DNA of 64,000 nucleotides from Exiguobacterium sp. KRL4 (GTDB lineage Bacteria; Bacillota; Bacilli; Exiguobacteriales; Exiguobacteriaceae). A program made the translations under genes and the position numbers. The notes under the pieces were generated by a model. The model searched no databases and was not told the DNA's origin. It was given only the letters and a program-made list of their open reading frames with translations. Position 1 is the stretch's first letter, and every line of letters starts with the position of its first letter. The stretch spans positions 62,001 through 126,000 of the forward strand of contig NZ_MOLV01000001.1 in NCBI RefSeq assembly GCF_001870785.1, given 5' to 3'. This document shows positions 1 to 8,923 of the stretch, piece after piece.

Positions 1-16
1 GGAGGAATTTTCAAAC

Positions 17-1282
17 ATGGAAATCAAAAAATTAGTAGCAGGTCTTTCGGTATCTGTCATGGCAGTCGGTGCTCTTGCAGCATGTGGTGGTGGCACGGAT
101 TCAGGTTCTTCGGACACAAGTTCAGAAGGCGGAAAAAAACCAGCTAAAATCGTCATCTGGGAAGATACAGAAAAAGCTGAAACAACAAAAGCAGCTGCTA
201 AAGCGTTTGAAGAAAAAGAAGGCGTCAAAGTTGAAGTCAAAGAAGTAAAAATGACGGATCAACAAAAGAAAGTCGCTCTTGACGGTCCTGCTGGAAAAGG
301 TCCTGACATCATTCTCCTTCCACATGACCAAATCGGAACAGTTGTTGACCAAGGGTTGATCGCTGAACTCAAAGACGGCGAAAAAGCACTTGAGCCATTT
401 ATCGATACAGCGAAATCAGCAGTAACGTTTGACGGAAAAGTATACGGTTATCCAAAAGCAGTCGAAACACCAATTCTTCTTTTCAACAAAGATGAGTTAA
501 AAGAAGCACCTGCTTCAATGGATGACTTGTACAAGATTTCAACAGATCAGAAAAAAGACGGCAAATACGGTTTCCTCGCACTTTGGGATAACTTCTACTT
601 CGCACACGGTCCGATTGGTGGATACGGTGGATACGTCTTTAAAGATAACGGTGGAAAACTTGATCCTGCAGACATCGGCCTCAATAATGAAGGCGCAGTC
701 GAAGGAATGGACTACATCGGTAAATGGTACAAAGAAGGTCTCTTCCCGAAAGGTTTGATCGGCGGTGGCGGTGGTCAAGCAATGGACCAATTGTTCGGCG
801 ACAAAAAAGCAGTCGCAGTCATGAACGGACCATGGGCAGTCGCAAGCTACAAAGAAAAAGGTATCAACTTAGGGGCAGCAGCTCTTCCGAAGCTTCCTAA
901 CGGCGAAGCAATCAAAACATTCGTTGGGGTAAAAACATATGCCGTTTCAGCATACTCAGAAAACGCAGAGTGGGCTGAGAAGTTCCTCGTATCACTCACT
1001 GGCGAAGAGAATGCCAAAGCGATGTTTGAGAAATACAACGAGATTCCACCAGTAACAGCACTTCAAGAAGATGCAACGATCAAAGACAACGAAGTCGCAG
1101 CAGCTGTCTTCGCACAATCTAAAGATGGTGTTCCAATGCCGAACATCGCTGAGATGGGTCAAGTTTGGGAGCCGATGGCAGCAGCACTTCAACTCGTTGC
1201 AACTGACAAACAAGATGCACAAAAATCAGCTGATGATGCTGTTAAACAAATCAAGCAACAAATCGAAGCAAACAATCAGTAA
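17..1282 (+). CDS. malE: Maltose/maltodextrin-binding lipoprotein of an ABC importer
   Basis: This is a 421-residue family-1 extracellular solute-binding protein. It would capture maltose or maltodextrins outside the membrane and deliver them to the two permeases encoded next. A lipoprotein signal is visible: a basic start (MEIKK), a hydrophobic stretch and the lipobox LAAC with Cys23, followed by a Gly/Ser-rich linker. The mature part has the MalE-like start KIVIWEDTEKAE and the segment GKVYGYPKAVETPILLFNKD. The GGAGG at 1-5 sits 11 nt before the ATG, so the start is sound. The promoter lies upstream of the window. Substrate is inferred from the neighbouring permeases, amylase, MalR and maltose phosphorylase; maltodextrin specificity is likely but not proven by sequence. 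Confidence 0.93.
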   Translation: MEIKKLVAGLSVSVMAVGALAACGGGTDSGSSDTSSEGGKKPAKIVIWEDTEKAETTKAAAKAFEEKEGVKVEVKEVKMTDQQKKVALDGPAGKGPDIILLPHDQIGTVVDQGLIAELKDGEKALEPFIDTAKSAVTFDGKVYGYPKAVETPILLFNKDELKEAPASMDDLYKISTDQKKDGKYGFLALWDNFYFAHGPIGGYGGYVFKDNGGKLDPADIGLNNEGAVEGMDYIGKWYKEGLFPKGLIGGGGGQAMDQLFGDKKAVAVMNGPWAVASYKEKGINLGAAALPKLPNGEAIKTFVGVKTYAVSAYSENAEWAEKFLVSLTGEENAKAMFEKYNEIPPVTALQEDATIKDNEVAAAVFAQSKDGVPMPNIAEMGQVWEPMAAALQLVATDKQDAQKSADDAVKQIKQQIEANNQ

Positions 1283-1312
1283 TCAACTGAATCGATGAGA
1301 CAGAATTAAAGA

Positions 1313-1336
1313 GAGGGGGATCTTCGATTCCCCCTT
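1313..1336 (+). terminator. Hairpin between malE and malF, probable attenuator or mRNA stabiliser
   Basis: An AGGGGGA arm and a TCCCCCT arm flank a short loop, with one bulged base in the stem. A uridine tract does not follow directly (the sequence continues TATCTTTATGG), so it is a poor full terminator. Such hairpins after binding-protein genes are known to give more malE than permease mRNA. That role is inferred here. Confidence 0.55.
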
Positions 1337-1397
1337 ATCTTTATGGTTGGAAGAGAAGCCTGAGGTCAGACATGACCTTTGGAAAGGAGAACAGACG

Positions 1398-2750
1398 ATG
1401 GCGGCCATTGCGACACCAAAACCAACAAAGACACCAGAACCTAAAACGAATCACCGGACGATTGCGGCGGTGATATCGATCGTTCCTGGATTGGGGCAAC
1501 TGTACAACAAACAATTTTTAAAAGGCGCGACTTTTTTTATCGTCGTTCTATCGTATTTTTTAGTGAACTTCGAACTGTTTTTTAAAGGAGCTGGGAACGG
1601 TCCTGGAGATCGCGGTGCGATTTGGGGATTGATTACACTCGGTGAGGTACCAGGCGTAAGGGGGGATCACTCGATCTTCTTGATGGTCGAGGGAATCATT
1701 GCATTGATTCTGCTTGTGTTTGGTATCGCCATTTACGTCTGGAACTTTATCGATGCGTATCGGATCGGTAAGCTCCGTGATATGGAATTAGAAGTACCTT
1801 CTTTGAAAATGCAGCTCCGGAACTTCCGTGATAATGGATTCCCGTATGCCATGCTGATTCCATCGTTGGTTCTCCTAGTCTTTACGGTCGTCTTACCATT
1901 GATCTTTACATTTTTGATTGCCTTTACGAACTACAAGTTCAATAACTCACCACCCGCAAAACTCGTCGACTGGATTGGAATTCAAAACTTCTTGAACATC
2001 TTTACAGTGGATATCTTCCGCGACACGTTCATCAGTGTATTAGGATGGACCTTGATTTGGACAGTCGCTTCGACAACCGGTGTCATCGCGATCGGAATCG
2101 GTCTTGCTGTCTTATTGAATCAAAAAGGCTTAAAGGGAAAACGATTCTTCCGTTCGATTTTAATTTTATCGTGGGCAGTACCAGCGTTCATCACGATTTT
2201 GATCTTCCGTTCGATGTTTAATGAAACGTTTGGTGTCTTCAATACGACATTACTTCCGGCAATCGGGTTGGATAGTGGTGTCGAGTGGATGACGGATCCG
2301 ACCTATACACGACTCGCATTGATCGGGATTCAGTGGTGGCTCGGATTCCCGTACATCATGACATTGACGACCGGTATTCTGCAGTCGATTCCAGAAGATT
2401 TGTATGAAGCAGCGACGATTGACGGAGCGACTTCAGGCGAAAAATTCCGTTTGATTACGTTACCGATGATCTTGTTTGCAACAGCACCGATCTTAATCAC
2501 GCAATACACGTTTAACTTCAATAACTTCAACATCATCTATCTCTTTAACAACGGGGGACCGGCTGTTCCGGGTCAATCGGCTGGCGGAACGGATATCCTG
2601 ATCTCCTGGATTTACAAACTGTCGCTTGGTTCGAATCCGCAATATGGATTTGCCGCAGCGATTACGCTCGTGTTGTCGTTCTTTATCATGACGATTGCCG
2701 TCATTCAGTTTAAACGTTCAAAATCATTCAAAGATGAGGATATGATCTAA
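1398..2750 (+). CDS. malF: Maltose/maltodextrin ABC transporter permease, MalF type
   Basis: A 450-residue inner-membrane permease of the CUT1 sugar importer family. It forms the translocation channel with the next gene product. The C-terminal two thirds carry the usual transmembrane segments and the EAA loop (YEAATIDGATSGEKFRLI, about residues 336-353) that contacts the ATPase. The N-terminal 130 residues add hydrophobic segments, the first with the motif PGLGQLYNKQ. An in-frame TTG at 1347 would add 17 residues, but the AAAGGAGA at 1383-1390 lies 7 nt before the ATG at 1398, so that start is preferred. The last base of its stop codon is the first base of the malG ATG. No ATPase is encoded in the cluster. 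Confidence 0.92.
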   Translation: MAAIATPKPTKTPEPKTNHRTIAAVISIVPGLGQLYNKQFLKGATFFIVVLSYFLVNFELFFKGAGNGPGDRGAIWGLITLGEVPGVRGDHSIFLMVEGIIALILLVFGIAIYVWNFIDAYRIGKLRDMELEVPSLKMQLRNFRDNGFPYAMLIPSLVLLVFTVVLPLIFTFLIAFTNYKFNNSPPAKLVDWIGIQNFLNIFTVDIFRDTFISVLGWTLIWTVASTTGVIAIGIGLAVLLNQKGLKGKRFFRSILILSWAVPAFITILIFRSMFNETFGVFNTTLLPAIGLDSGVEWMTDPTYTRLALIGIQWWLGFPYIMTLTTGILQSIPEDLYEAATIDGATSGEKFRLITLPMILFATAPILITQYTFNFNNFNIIYLFNNGGPAVPGQSAGGTDILISWIYKLSLGSNPQYGFAAAITLVLSFFIMTIAVIQFKRSKSFKDEDMI

Positions 2751-3583
2751 TGAGAAAACAAAACCGAATCAATATGGCGTTGTCATACCTCATTTTGACG
2801 ATCGCCTCGATAATTATCGTGTATCCACTGCTATGGGTTGCCGGGACATCACTGAACCCGGGGAAAAGCATCACTTCTGATATCTTCCCAAGCAATCCGA
2901 CATTGATCCATTACTTTGACTTATTTGATGCGACACAAACGGATTACGGCATGTGGTATTTAAACACTATCAAAATCGCCGTGATTACGATGGTCGTCTC
3001 AGTGGCACTGATTACGCTGACAGGGTATATTTTTTCACGGTACCGGTTCGTAGGACGGAAAAATTCACTAATCTTGTTCCTCGTGCTGCAAATGGTGCCA
3101 CAATTCGTTGCCATCATCGCGATCTACGTCTTGTTGAACATGTTGCAGTTGTTTGATACACATTTGGCATTGATTCTCCTCTACGCAGGTGGCGCGATTC
3201 CGATGAATACGTATCTTGCAAAAGGATATTTTGATACAATACCAAAGGAACTAGATGAAGCGGCACGGATGGACGGGGCAGGACATCTTCGGATCTTCTG
3301 GCAGATCATTCTTCCACTCGCTAAACCAATGGTCGCGGTTATCGCCTTGTTTAACTTCATGGCACCATTCAACGATTTCATCTTGGCATCACTCGTTCTC
3401 CGTTCACCGGAGAAACAGACGTTAGCCGTTGGACTCTACAACATGGTTTCAGAGCAATTCGATAATAACTTCACATTGTTTGCGGCAGGTGCCGTGTTAT
3501 CAGCAGTACCAATCGTTCTCCTGTTCTTCGCTTTCCAGCGCTTCTTCGTATCTGGACTGACAGCAGGTGGAACGAAAGGGTAA
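2750..3583 (+). CDS. malG: Maltose/maltodextrin ABC transporter permease, MalG type
   Basis: A 277-residue CUT1 permease and partner of MalF. About six hydrophobic segments are visible, with the conserved EAA loop ELDEAARMDGAGHLRIFW near residues 165-185 and the typical C-terminal ending RFFVSGLTAGGTKG. It begins in a TAATG overlap with malF, which implies translational coupling and equal subunit production. The length is normal for MalG. The substrate range is inferred from the operon. Confidence 0.93.
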   Translation: MRKQNRINMALSYLILTIASIIIVYPLLWVAGTSLNPGKSITSDIFPSNPTLIHYFDLFDATQTDYGMWYLNTIKIAVITMVVSVALITLTGYIFSRYRFVGRKNSLILFLVLQMVPQFVAIIAIYVLLNMLQLFDTHLALILLYAGGAIPMNTYLAKGYFDTIPKELDEAARMDGAGHLRIFWQIILPLAKPMVAVIALFNFMAPFNDFILASLVLRSPEKQTLAVGLYNMVSEQFDNNFTLFAAGAVLSAVPIVLLFFAFQRFFVSGLTAGGTKG

Positions 3584-3606
3584 TCAATCAAGGGGGAATC
3601 AGCGGC

Positions 3607-5136
3607 ATGAGACGAGGCGTGATGCTTCTCCTCTTGCCGCTTCTCTTGTCTATCGGAATATTTCCGCAGACGAGCGAAGCAGCAGGATGGGAAAAAGAAC
3701 GGATGTATTTCATCATGGTCGACCGGTTTGAGAACGGTGACCCGAGTAACGATCTAGAAGCAAATTCCGATGATCCAAAAGCCTTTCAAGGTGGCGACTT
3801 AGCAGGGGTCACAAAACGTTTGGACTACATCAAGGAACAGGGGTTCACATCGATTTGGTTGACACCAATCTTTAAGAACCGACCGAACGGATACCACGGA
3901 TACTGGACGGATGATTATTATGAAATCGATCCACATTTCGGGAAAAAAGAAGAGTTCAAGACATTGGTCCAGGAAGCGCATAAGCGTGATCTTAAAGTAG
4001 TGCTTGATCTGGTCGTCAATCATTTAGGACCTAACCATCCACTTGTTGAGGAAAAACCAGATTGGTTCCATAAAGAACAAACCATCATGAACTGGAACAA
4101 CCAAGCAGAAGTCGAAAACAATTGGTTATTTGACTTGCCAGACTTCAATACGGAAAATCAAGAGGTCGTCAACTATTTGATTGATGTCGCCAAGTATTGG
4201 GTCGATGAGACGGGAATTGATGGCTATCGTCTTGATACCGTCCGGCATGTTCCACCCGGTTTTTGGGAAAAGTTCATTCCGGCCGTCAAACAAGATCATC
4301 CGGATTTGTTCCTGCTCGGAGAAGTATTTGACGGGGATCCACGAAAGATTGCGACGTATTCAAAATTAGGATTTGATTCCGTCACGAACTTCCCGTTTTA
4401 TTACGGCATCAAAGATCAATTCACTCGAAAAAATGGTTCGGCGGAAGAGTTGGATTCGGTTTATAATCGAGATACTACGTTTAACCCGAAAGCGATGTCT
4501 TTAGCGAACTTCATTGATAATCATGACTTAAAACGCTTTATCACAGAAGCGAAGATTGGTGGAGCCGAAGATGAGGAACGTCAACTGCGTCTCGCGTTGT
4601 TTGCCTTGTATGCAGCACCAGGAATGCCGATTGTCTATCAGGGGACAGAAGTGGCGATGCCTGGTGGAGACGATCCAGGAAATCGGATGATGATGGAGTT
4701 CGACAAAAACGATAAGATGCAAGAATATGTACAGACGTTAAACAAGATGCGTGATGACTATTCTGCCTTTGAAACAGGTAAACAGCGAATGGTCGCGAAA
4801 ACCGATCATATGGCTGTGTTTGAACGAAAAACAAAAAATCAGACAGTCCTGTATGCTATTAACTTAGGGGAAAAGAAAACGACATTACGTGTAAAGGCAT
4901 CAGAAGTGGGTGACGATCAACGATTACGAGGGTTACTGTTCTCGGATGTCGTTCGCCAAGATGGTGATGCGTATGAAGTGACGCTTGATGCGAACAGTGC
5001 CAATGGATATGTGATCGAGCGTTCGCAAGTGAATTGGGTCTCGCTTGTTGCAATTGGGTCAATCGCACCGATTCTTGCCTTAATCATTTTGTTCGTACAT
5101 CGAAGACGGATCAATCGGACGAAGGAAACACTCTAA
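3607..5136 (+). CDS. Membrane-anchored extracellular alpha-amylase, GH13
   Basis: A 509-residue glycoside hydrolase family 13 enzyme that would cut alpha-1,4-glucans outside the cell into dextrins for the adjacent importer. Residues 1-25 look like a Sec signal peptide ending SEAA. The four GH13 regions are present: DLVVNH (134-139), GYRLDTVRH with nucleophile Asp210, LLGEVFDG with acid/base Glu239, and FIDNHD with Asp307. After the catalytic part a hydrophobic segment at about 478-498 (LVAIGSIAPILALIILFV) is followed by RRRINRTK, so the enzyme should stay tethered to the membrane facing out. The gene follows malG by 23 nt. It could be a neopullulanase-like enzyme, since the precise GH13 subfamily cannot be set by eye. 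Confidence 0.9.
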   Translation: MRRGVMLLLLPLLLSIGIFPQTSEAAGWEKERMYFIMVDRFENGDPSNDLEANSDDPKAFQGGDLAGVTKRLDYIKEQGFTSIWLTPIFKNRPNGYHGYWTDDYYEIDPHFGKKEEFKTLVQEAHKRDLKVVLDLVVNHLGPNHPLVEEKPDWFHKEQTIMNWNNQAEVENNWLFDLPDFNTENQEVVNYLIDVAKYWVDETGIDGYRLDTVRHVPPGFWEKFIPAVKQDHPDLFLLGEVFDGDPRKIATYSKLGFDSVTNFPFYYGIKDQFTRKNGSAEELDSVYNRDTTFNPKAMSLANFIDNHDLKRFITEAKIGGAEDEERQLRLALFALYAAPGMPIVYQGTEVAMPGGDDPGNRMMMEFDKNDKMQEYVQTLNKMRDDYSAFETGKQRMVAKTDHMAVFERKTKNQTVLYAINLGEKKTTLRVKASEVGDDQRLRGLLFSDVVRQDGDAYEVTLDANSANGYVIERSQVNWVSLVAIGSIAPILALIILFVHRRRINRTKETL

Positions 5137-5170
5137 AATACATTTGTAGGGAAATGATGAGGTGAAAGGG

Positions 5171-6199
5171 ATGCAAGTAACAATCAAGGATGTCGCGAGA
5201 GAAGCAAATGTCGCGCCCTCTACTGTATCGCGTGTGATTGCAAACAGCCCGCGGATCAGCCAAAAAACGAAGGAACGTGTCCGTCAGGCGATGGAGGAGT
5301 TGGGATACTATCCAAACGTTCATGCCCGGAGTCTCGCGAATCGGACAACCCAGGCAATCGGTCTTGTCATGCCAAGTGCGGCGACGAAAACACTTCAAAA
5401 TCCATTTTTCTCAGAAGTGATTCGGGGTATCAGTACGAAAGCACATCAAAACGGATACTCGCTATACATGACGACAGGTGTCTCGGAAGAAGAAGTATAC
5501 GAAGGTGTCGTCTCGATGGTTCAGGGTCGTCGAGTCGATGGGGTCGTCGTCTTGTATTCACGGACGGATGATAAAGTCGTCCAGTTTTTACAGGACTCTA
5601 AATTTCCGTTCGTCGTCGTCGGTAAACCGTTTAGTGATTCTTCCCATGTGACGTATGTGGATACGGATAACTACCTCGCAGGGCGTGAAGTCACAAAATA
5701 TTTACATCAACTCGGTCACGAATGTATCGCCTTTGTCGGTGGATCACAGGACTTAGCGGTCACACAGGAACGTGTTGGTGGATACAAAACGGCACTGATG
5801 GAAGAAGGCATCCCGATTCATGACTCGTATATCGTCAGTGCGCCGTTCATGACGACAGGCGGGGCCGATGCCGTCAAACGTTTGATGTCGCTTGAACATC
5901 CGCCGACTGCTGTCGTTGTCAGTGACGACATGATGGCACTTGGTGTCATGAGTACGCTCAATGAGATGGAAATCAGTGTCCCCAATCAGATGGCAGTCGT
6001 CAGTTTTAATAACTTATTCATCGCGGAGTTCTCTAGTCCACCGTTGACATCAGTCGAAATCAACATCTTTGGTCTTGGATTTGAAGCGACGAATTGTCTG
6101 ATTGAACAGATTAATGAAGAAGCGACACCTTACGGAAAACGGGTCATCGTGCCTCATTATCTGGTCGTTCGCCAATCATGTGGTGGAACCGCCAAGTAA
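5171..6199 (+). CDS. malR: LacI-family repressor of maltose genes, MalR type
   Basis: A 342-residue cytoplasmic regulator with an N-terminal LacI helix-turn-helix (TIKDVAREANVAPSTVSRVI, residues 3-22), the hinge helix HARSLANRTT and a periplasmic-binding-protein-like effector domain. MalR proteins repress maltose genes and release DNA in the presence of maltose. A GTG at 5162 would add three residues, but the GAGGTG at 5159-5164 is spaced correctly for the ATG at 5171. It lies 34 nt after the amylase and ends the operon at a strong terminator. The likely target sites are those before the maltose phosphorylase gene and, by inference, a malE promoter outside the window. Confidence 0.9.
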   Translation: MQVTIKDVAREANVAPSTVSRVIANSPRISQKTKERVRQAMEELGYYPNVHARSLANRTTQAIGLVMPSAATKTLQNPFFSEVIRGISTKAHQNGYSLYMTTGVSEEEVYEGVVSMVQGRRVDGVVVLYSRTDDKVVQFLQDSKFPFVVVGKPFSDSSHVTYVDTDNYLAGREVTKYLHQLGHECIAFVGGSQDLAVTQERVGGYKTALMEEGIPIHDSYIVSAPFMTTGGADAVKRLMSLEHPPTAVVVSDDMMALGVMSTLNEMEISVPNQMAVVSFNNLFIAEFSSPPLTSVEINIFGLGFEATNCLIEQINEEATPYGKRVIVPHYLVVRQSCGGTAK

Positions 6200-6202
6200 G
6201 TC

Positions 6203-6244
6203 TTAAACACCATCAGTCCATCACGGACCGGGGGTGTTTTTTTT
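6203..6244 (+). terminator. Rho-independent terminator of the mal operon
   Basis: An AAACACC arm pairs with GGTGTTT, with a nested GTCC/GGAC pairing inside, followed by a run of eight T. It lies directly after malR. Confidence 0.85.
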
Positions 6245-6315
6245 GAGGGAAATACCGTAAAGAGGGCAGCCACATCCAAAATAGAAAGAGACGCAGAAAA
6301 AGAATTTTATTTTCG

Positions 6316-6329
6316 TGCAAACGATTGCA
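6316..6329 (+). promoter_or_regulatory. cre/MalR-type operator 1 before maltose phosphorylase
   Basis: The sequence TGCAAACGATTGCA is a near-perfect palindrome centred on CG and agrees with the LacI/CcpA-family consensus TGNAANCGNTNNCA. It overlaps the putative -35 element, so a bound repressor would block RNA polymerase. MalR, CcpA or both could bind; the sequence alone does not separate them. Confidence 0.75.
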
Positions 6330-6352
6330 TTAGTGGTTATTATGTGTAAAAT
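6325..6352 (+). promoter_or_regulatory. Putative sigma-A promoter for maltose phosphorylase
   Basis: A weak -35 TTGCAT and a good -10 TAAAAT (6347-6352) are separated by 16 nt. The -35 lies inside operator 1. Confidence 0.5.
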
Positions 6353-6369
6353 AAAGAAGGTAGAGAATA

Positions 6370-6383
6370 TTAAAACGCTTACA
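6370..6383 (+). promoter_or_regulatory. cre/MalR-type operator 2, downstream of the promoter
   Basis: TTAAAACGCTTACA differs from the consensus TGNAANCGNTNNCA at one position. It lies 54 nt after operator 1, about five DNA turns, which would permit looping or a roadblock. Confidence 0.5.
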
Positions 6384-6430
6384 AAAAGGCTTGTGCGTCC
6401 ATGTGATTAAGAATGAAGGAGCTACTTAAA

Positions 6431-8731
6431 ATGAAACGATTATTTGATATTAACGAATGGAAGATTACAGAACAAGGATTCCATCCGGAAGATAACCGTC
6501 TAGCTGAATCGATGACATCGATTGGGAACGGACATATGGGAATGCGAGGGAACTTCGAGGAAGATTATTCGGGCGATACCCATCAAGGCATGTATGTCGC
6601 CGGTGTCTATTATCCGGACAAGACGCGTGTCGGCTGGTGGAAAAATGGGTATCCGGAATACTTTGCAAAAGTATTGAATGCCGTCAACATCATGGGTATC
6701 CGTGTTTCGATCAACGGAAAAAACGTTGACTTGAACGAATGGGATGTCGTTGATTTTAAACGCGAACTCGATATGCAACATGGTGTCCTCACGCGGACGA
6801 TGTTGATCAAAAATGGAACCGAAGAAACGAAAATCGAAGCAAAACGTTTTTTCTCAATCGTCGATAAAGAGCTTGCCGGACTCCGGTATACCGTCACTCC
6901 TGTTAACTTTGACGCAGAAATCGTCATCGAATCCTACCTTGATGCGGATGTCGAAAATGAAGATTCGAACTACGATGAAAAGTTCTGGCTCCCCGTCGAA
7001 CATGGAGCAGAGGAACGGTTTGCCTATGTCACGTCTAAAACGAAAAAACTGGATTGGCATGTGACGGCAGCAATGATTACAGATGTCGAAGGAGCAAGAT
7101 GTGAAGTGCTTGAAGGCACATTGCAGTACGTTTCGAATCGCTTCACGAAGCAGGTACCCGCGGGAGAATCCGTTACAGCTGAAAAGTTGGTTGCACTCGT
7201 GACGAATCGTGATTATGAAATCGAGGACTTGCTTGCTCAGGCGATGAAACGGGTCAATGATGCGTTCGAAGCTGGATTTGATCATGTTCTGGCTGACCAT
7301 GAAGCAGCCTGGTTAAAACATTGGGAAGAGGCAGACGTAAAAATCGAAGGCGATATCGAAGCCCAACAAGGTATTCGATTCAATATCTTCCATATGTTCC
7401 AGACGTACACAGGAGAAGACTCCCGTCTAAACATTGGACCGAAAGGGTTTACGGGAGAAAAGTATGGCGGTGCGACATACTGGGATACAGAAGCCTACTG
7501 TCTCAACTTCTACCTCGCGACGTCGAAGCCGGATGTCGCTTGGAACTTACTCAAATACCGTCATAACCAATTGCCGCAAGCAAAAGAAAACGCGGATAAG
7601 AATGTTGGAATGAAAGGTGCCTTGTATCCGATGGTGACGATGAACGGAGAAGAATGTCACAACGAGTGGGAAATCACGCACGAAGAGATTCACCGCAACG
7701 GGGCGATTGCTCACGCTATCTACAACTATACGAACTATACAGGTGATACGTCATACCTTGGACAATATGGATTTGAAGTGCTCGTTGAGATTGCGCGTTA
7801 CTGGGCGAGTCGTGTCAACTATGTGCCACATAAAGACGTCTATATGATCTTGGGTGTAACAGGACCAAACGAATACGAAAACAATGTCAACAACAACTGG
7901 TACACGAACCTGATGGCAGCCTGGTGTCTTGAGTATGCCCAAACGGTTCACCGTCATTTAGAACAAGAAGAACCGACACGGTTGGAAGAATTGATGCATC
8001 AGCTCGCGTTGACGGATGAAGAATTGGCGCACTGGGCAGATATCGATCAAAAGATGTATTATCCAAAAGATGACTCTGTGCCGGACGTCTTCATGCAACA
8101 GGATGGTTTCATGGATAAGGAACAAATCATGGTCGCAGATCTTGATCCGAAACACTTACCATTAAACCAAAACTGGTCGTGGGACCGTGTCTTACGTTCC
8201 GTCTTCATCAAACAAGCGGACGTCTTACAAGGGTTATACTTCCTGACGGATCGTTTCTCTATTGAAGAGAAAAAGAAAAACTTTGATTTTTACGAGCCGC
8301 GGACGGTCCACGAATCGTCGCTCTCGCCGTGTATCTATTCAATCATCGCGGCAGAAGTCGGGTATGAAGAAAAAGCAATGGAATTATATCAACGTTCGGC
8401 GCGTCTCGATCTTGATAACTACAACAACGATACAGAAGACGGTCTACACATTACGTCGATGGTCGGATCTTGGATGTCAATCGTCCACGGATTCGCGGGA
8501 CTTCGTGTTCAAGACGGTGCCTTGTCCTTTAAGCCGATGTTGCCAAAAGGCTGGACAAGTTATTCGTTCCGGATGCAATGGCGCGGTCATCACATCCTCG
8601 TGCACGTCAAACAAAACGAAGTATCTATCGAGCAGAATATCGGCGAGTCATTTACGTTGCAGCTACATGGTGACAGCGTAGAAGTTCCGGCAGAAGGTAC
8701 GGTTACGATTCCAGCATCGATGACAGTATGA
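6431..8731 (+). CDS. mapA: Maltose phosphorylase, GH65
   Basis: A 766-residue cytoplasmic GH65 enzyme. Such enzymes split maltose with phosphate into glucose and beta-glucose-1-phosphate. The protein begins with the N-terminal beta-sandwich (IGNGHMGMRGNFEED) and has the (alpha/alpha)6 barrel motif GVTGPNEYENNVNNNW, in which Glu481 is the likely general acid. The length is typical for the family. An ATG at 6413 is in frame, but the AAGGAG at 6416-6421 lies 9 nt before the ATG at 6431, so that start is chosen. It has its own promoter with two operators and its own terminator. Trehalose or kojibiose phosphorylase is possible on family grounds, but the mal neighbours favour maltose. No beta-phosphoglucomutase follows. 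Confidence 0.9.
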   Translation: MKRLFDINEWKITEQGFHPEDNRLAESMTSIGNGHMGMRGNFEEDYSGDTHQGMYVAGVYYPDKTRVGWWKNGYPEYFAKVLNAVNIMGIRVSINGKNVDLNEWDVVDFKRELDMQHGVLTRTMLIKNGTEETKIEAKRFFSIVDKELAGLRYTVTPVNFDAEIVIESYLDADVENEDSNYDEKFWLPVEHGAEERFAYVTSKTKKLDWHVTAAMITDVEGARCEVLEGTLQYVSNRFTKQVPAGESVTAEKLVALVTNRDYEIEDLLAQAMKRVNDAFEAGFDHVLADHEAAWLKHWEEADVKIEGDIEAQQGIRFNIFHMFQTYTGEDSRLNIGPKGFTGEKYGGATYWDTEAYCLNFYLATSKPDVAWNLLKYRHNQLPQAKENADKNVGMKGALYPMVTMNGEECHNEWEITHEEIHRNGAIAHAIYNYTNYTGDTSYLGQYGFEVLVEIARYWASRVNYVPHKDVYMILGVTGPNEYENNVNNNWYTNLMAAWCLEYAQTVHRHLEQEEPTRLEELMHQLALTDEELAHWADIDQKMYYPKDDSVPDVFMQQDGFMDKEQIMVADLDPKHLPLNQNWSWDRVLRSVFIKQADVLQGLYFLTDRFSIEEKKKNFDFYEPRTVHESSLSPCIYSIIAAEVGYEEKAMELYQRSARLDLDNYNNDTEDGLHITSMVGSWMSIVHGFAGLRVQDGALSFKPMLPKGWTSYSFRMQWRGHHILVHVKQNEVSIEQNIGESFTLQLHGDSVEVPAEGTVTIPASMTV

Positions 8732-8732
8732 C

Positions 8733-8769
8733 AAAAATTCCGACATGGTCAGCATGTCGGAATTTTTTT
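8733..8769 (+). terminator. Rho-independent terminator after maltose phosphorylase
   Basis: A perfect 15-nt stem (ending TTCCGACATG, pairing with CATGTCGGAA) with a five-base loop is followed by seven T. Confidence 0.9.
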
Positions 8770-8923
8770 AGTTTTTCCTAAACGTTAAGTTGTGTTCAAC
8801 TTCCGAAAATGAGAGCGGTACCAAAAAAAGAAATACAATTCTTTCGTCTTCTTGACTATCCGGACTCATTTGTTATGTGCTAAAGTGTTCCAAGATAGTT
8901 TACGAATGAGAGGAGAACAAGGT

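Noticed and set aside
1347..1397. Upstream TTG start for malF.
   Set aside because: No ribosome site fits it, whereas AAAGGAGA is correctly placed for the ATG at 1398.
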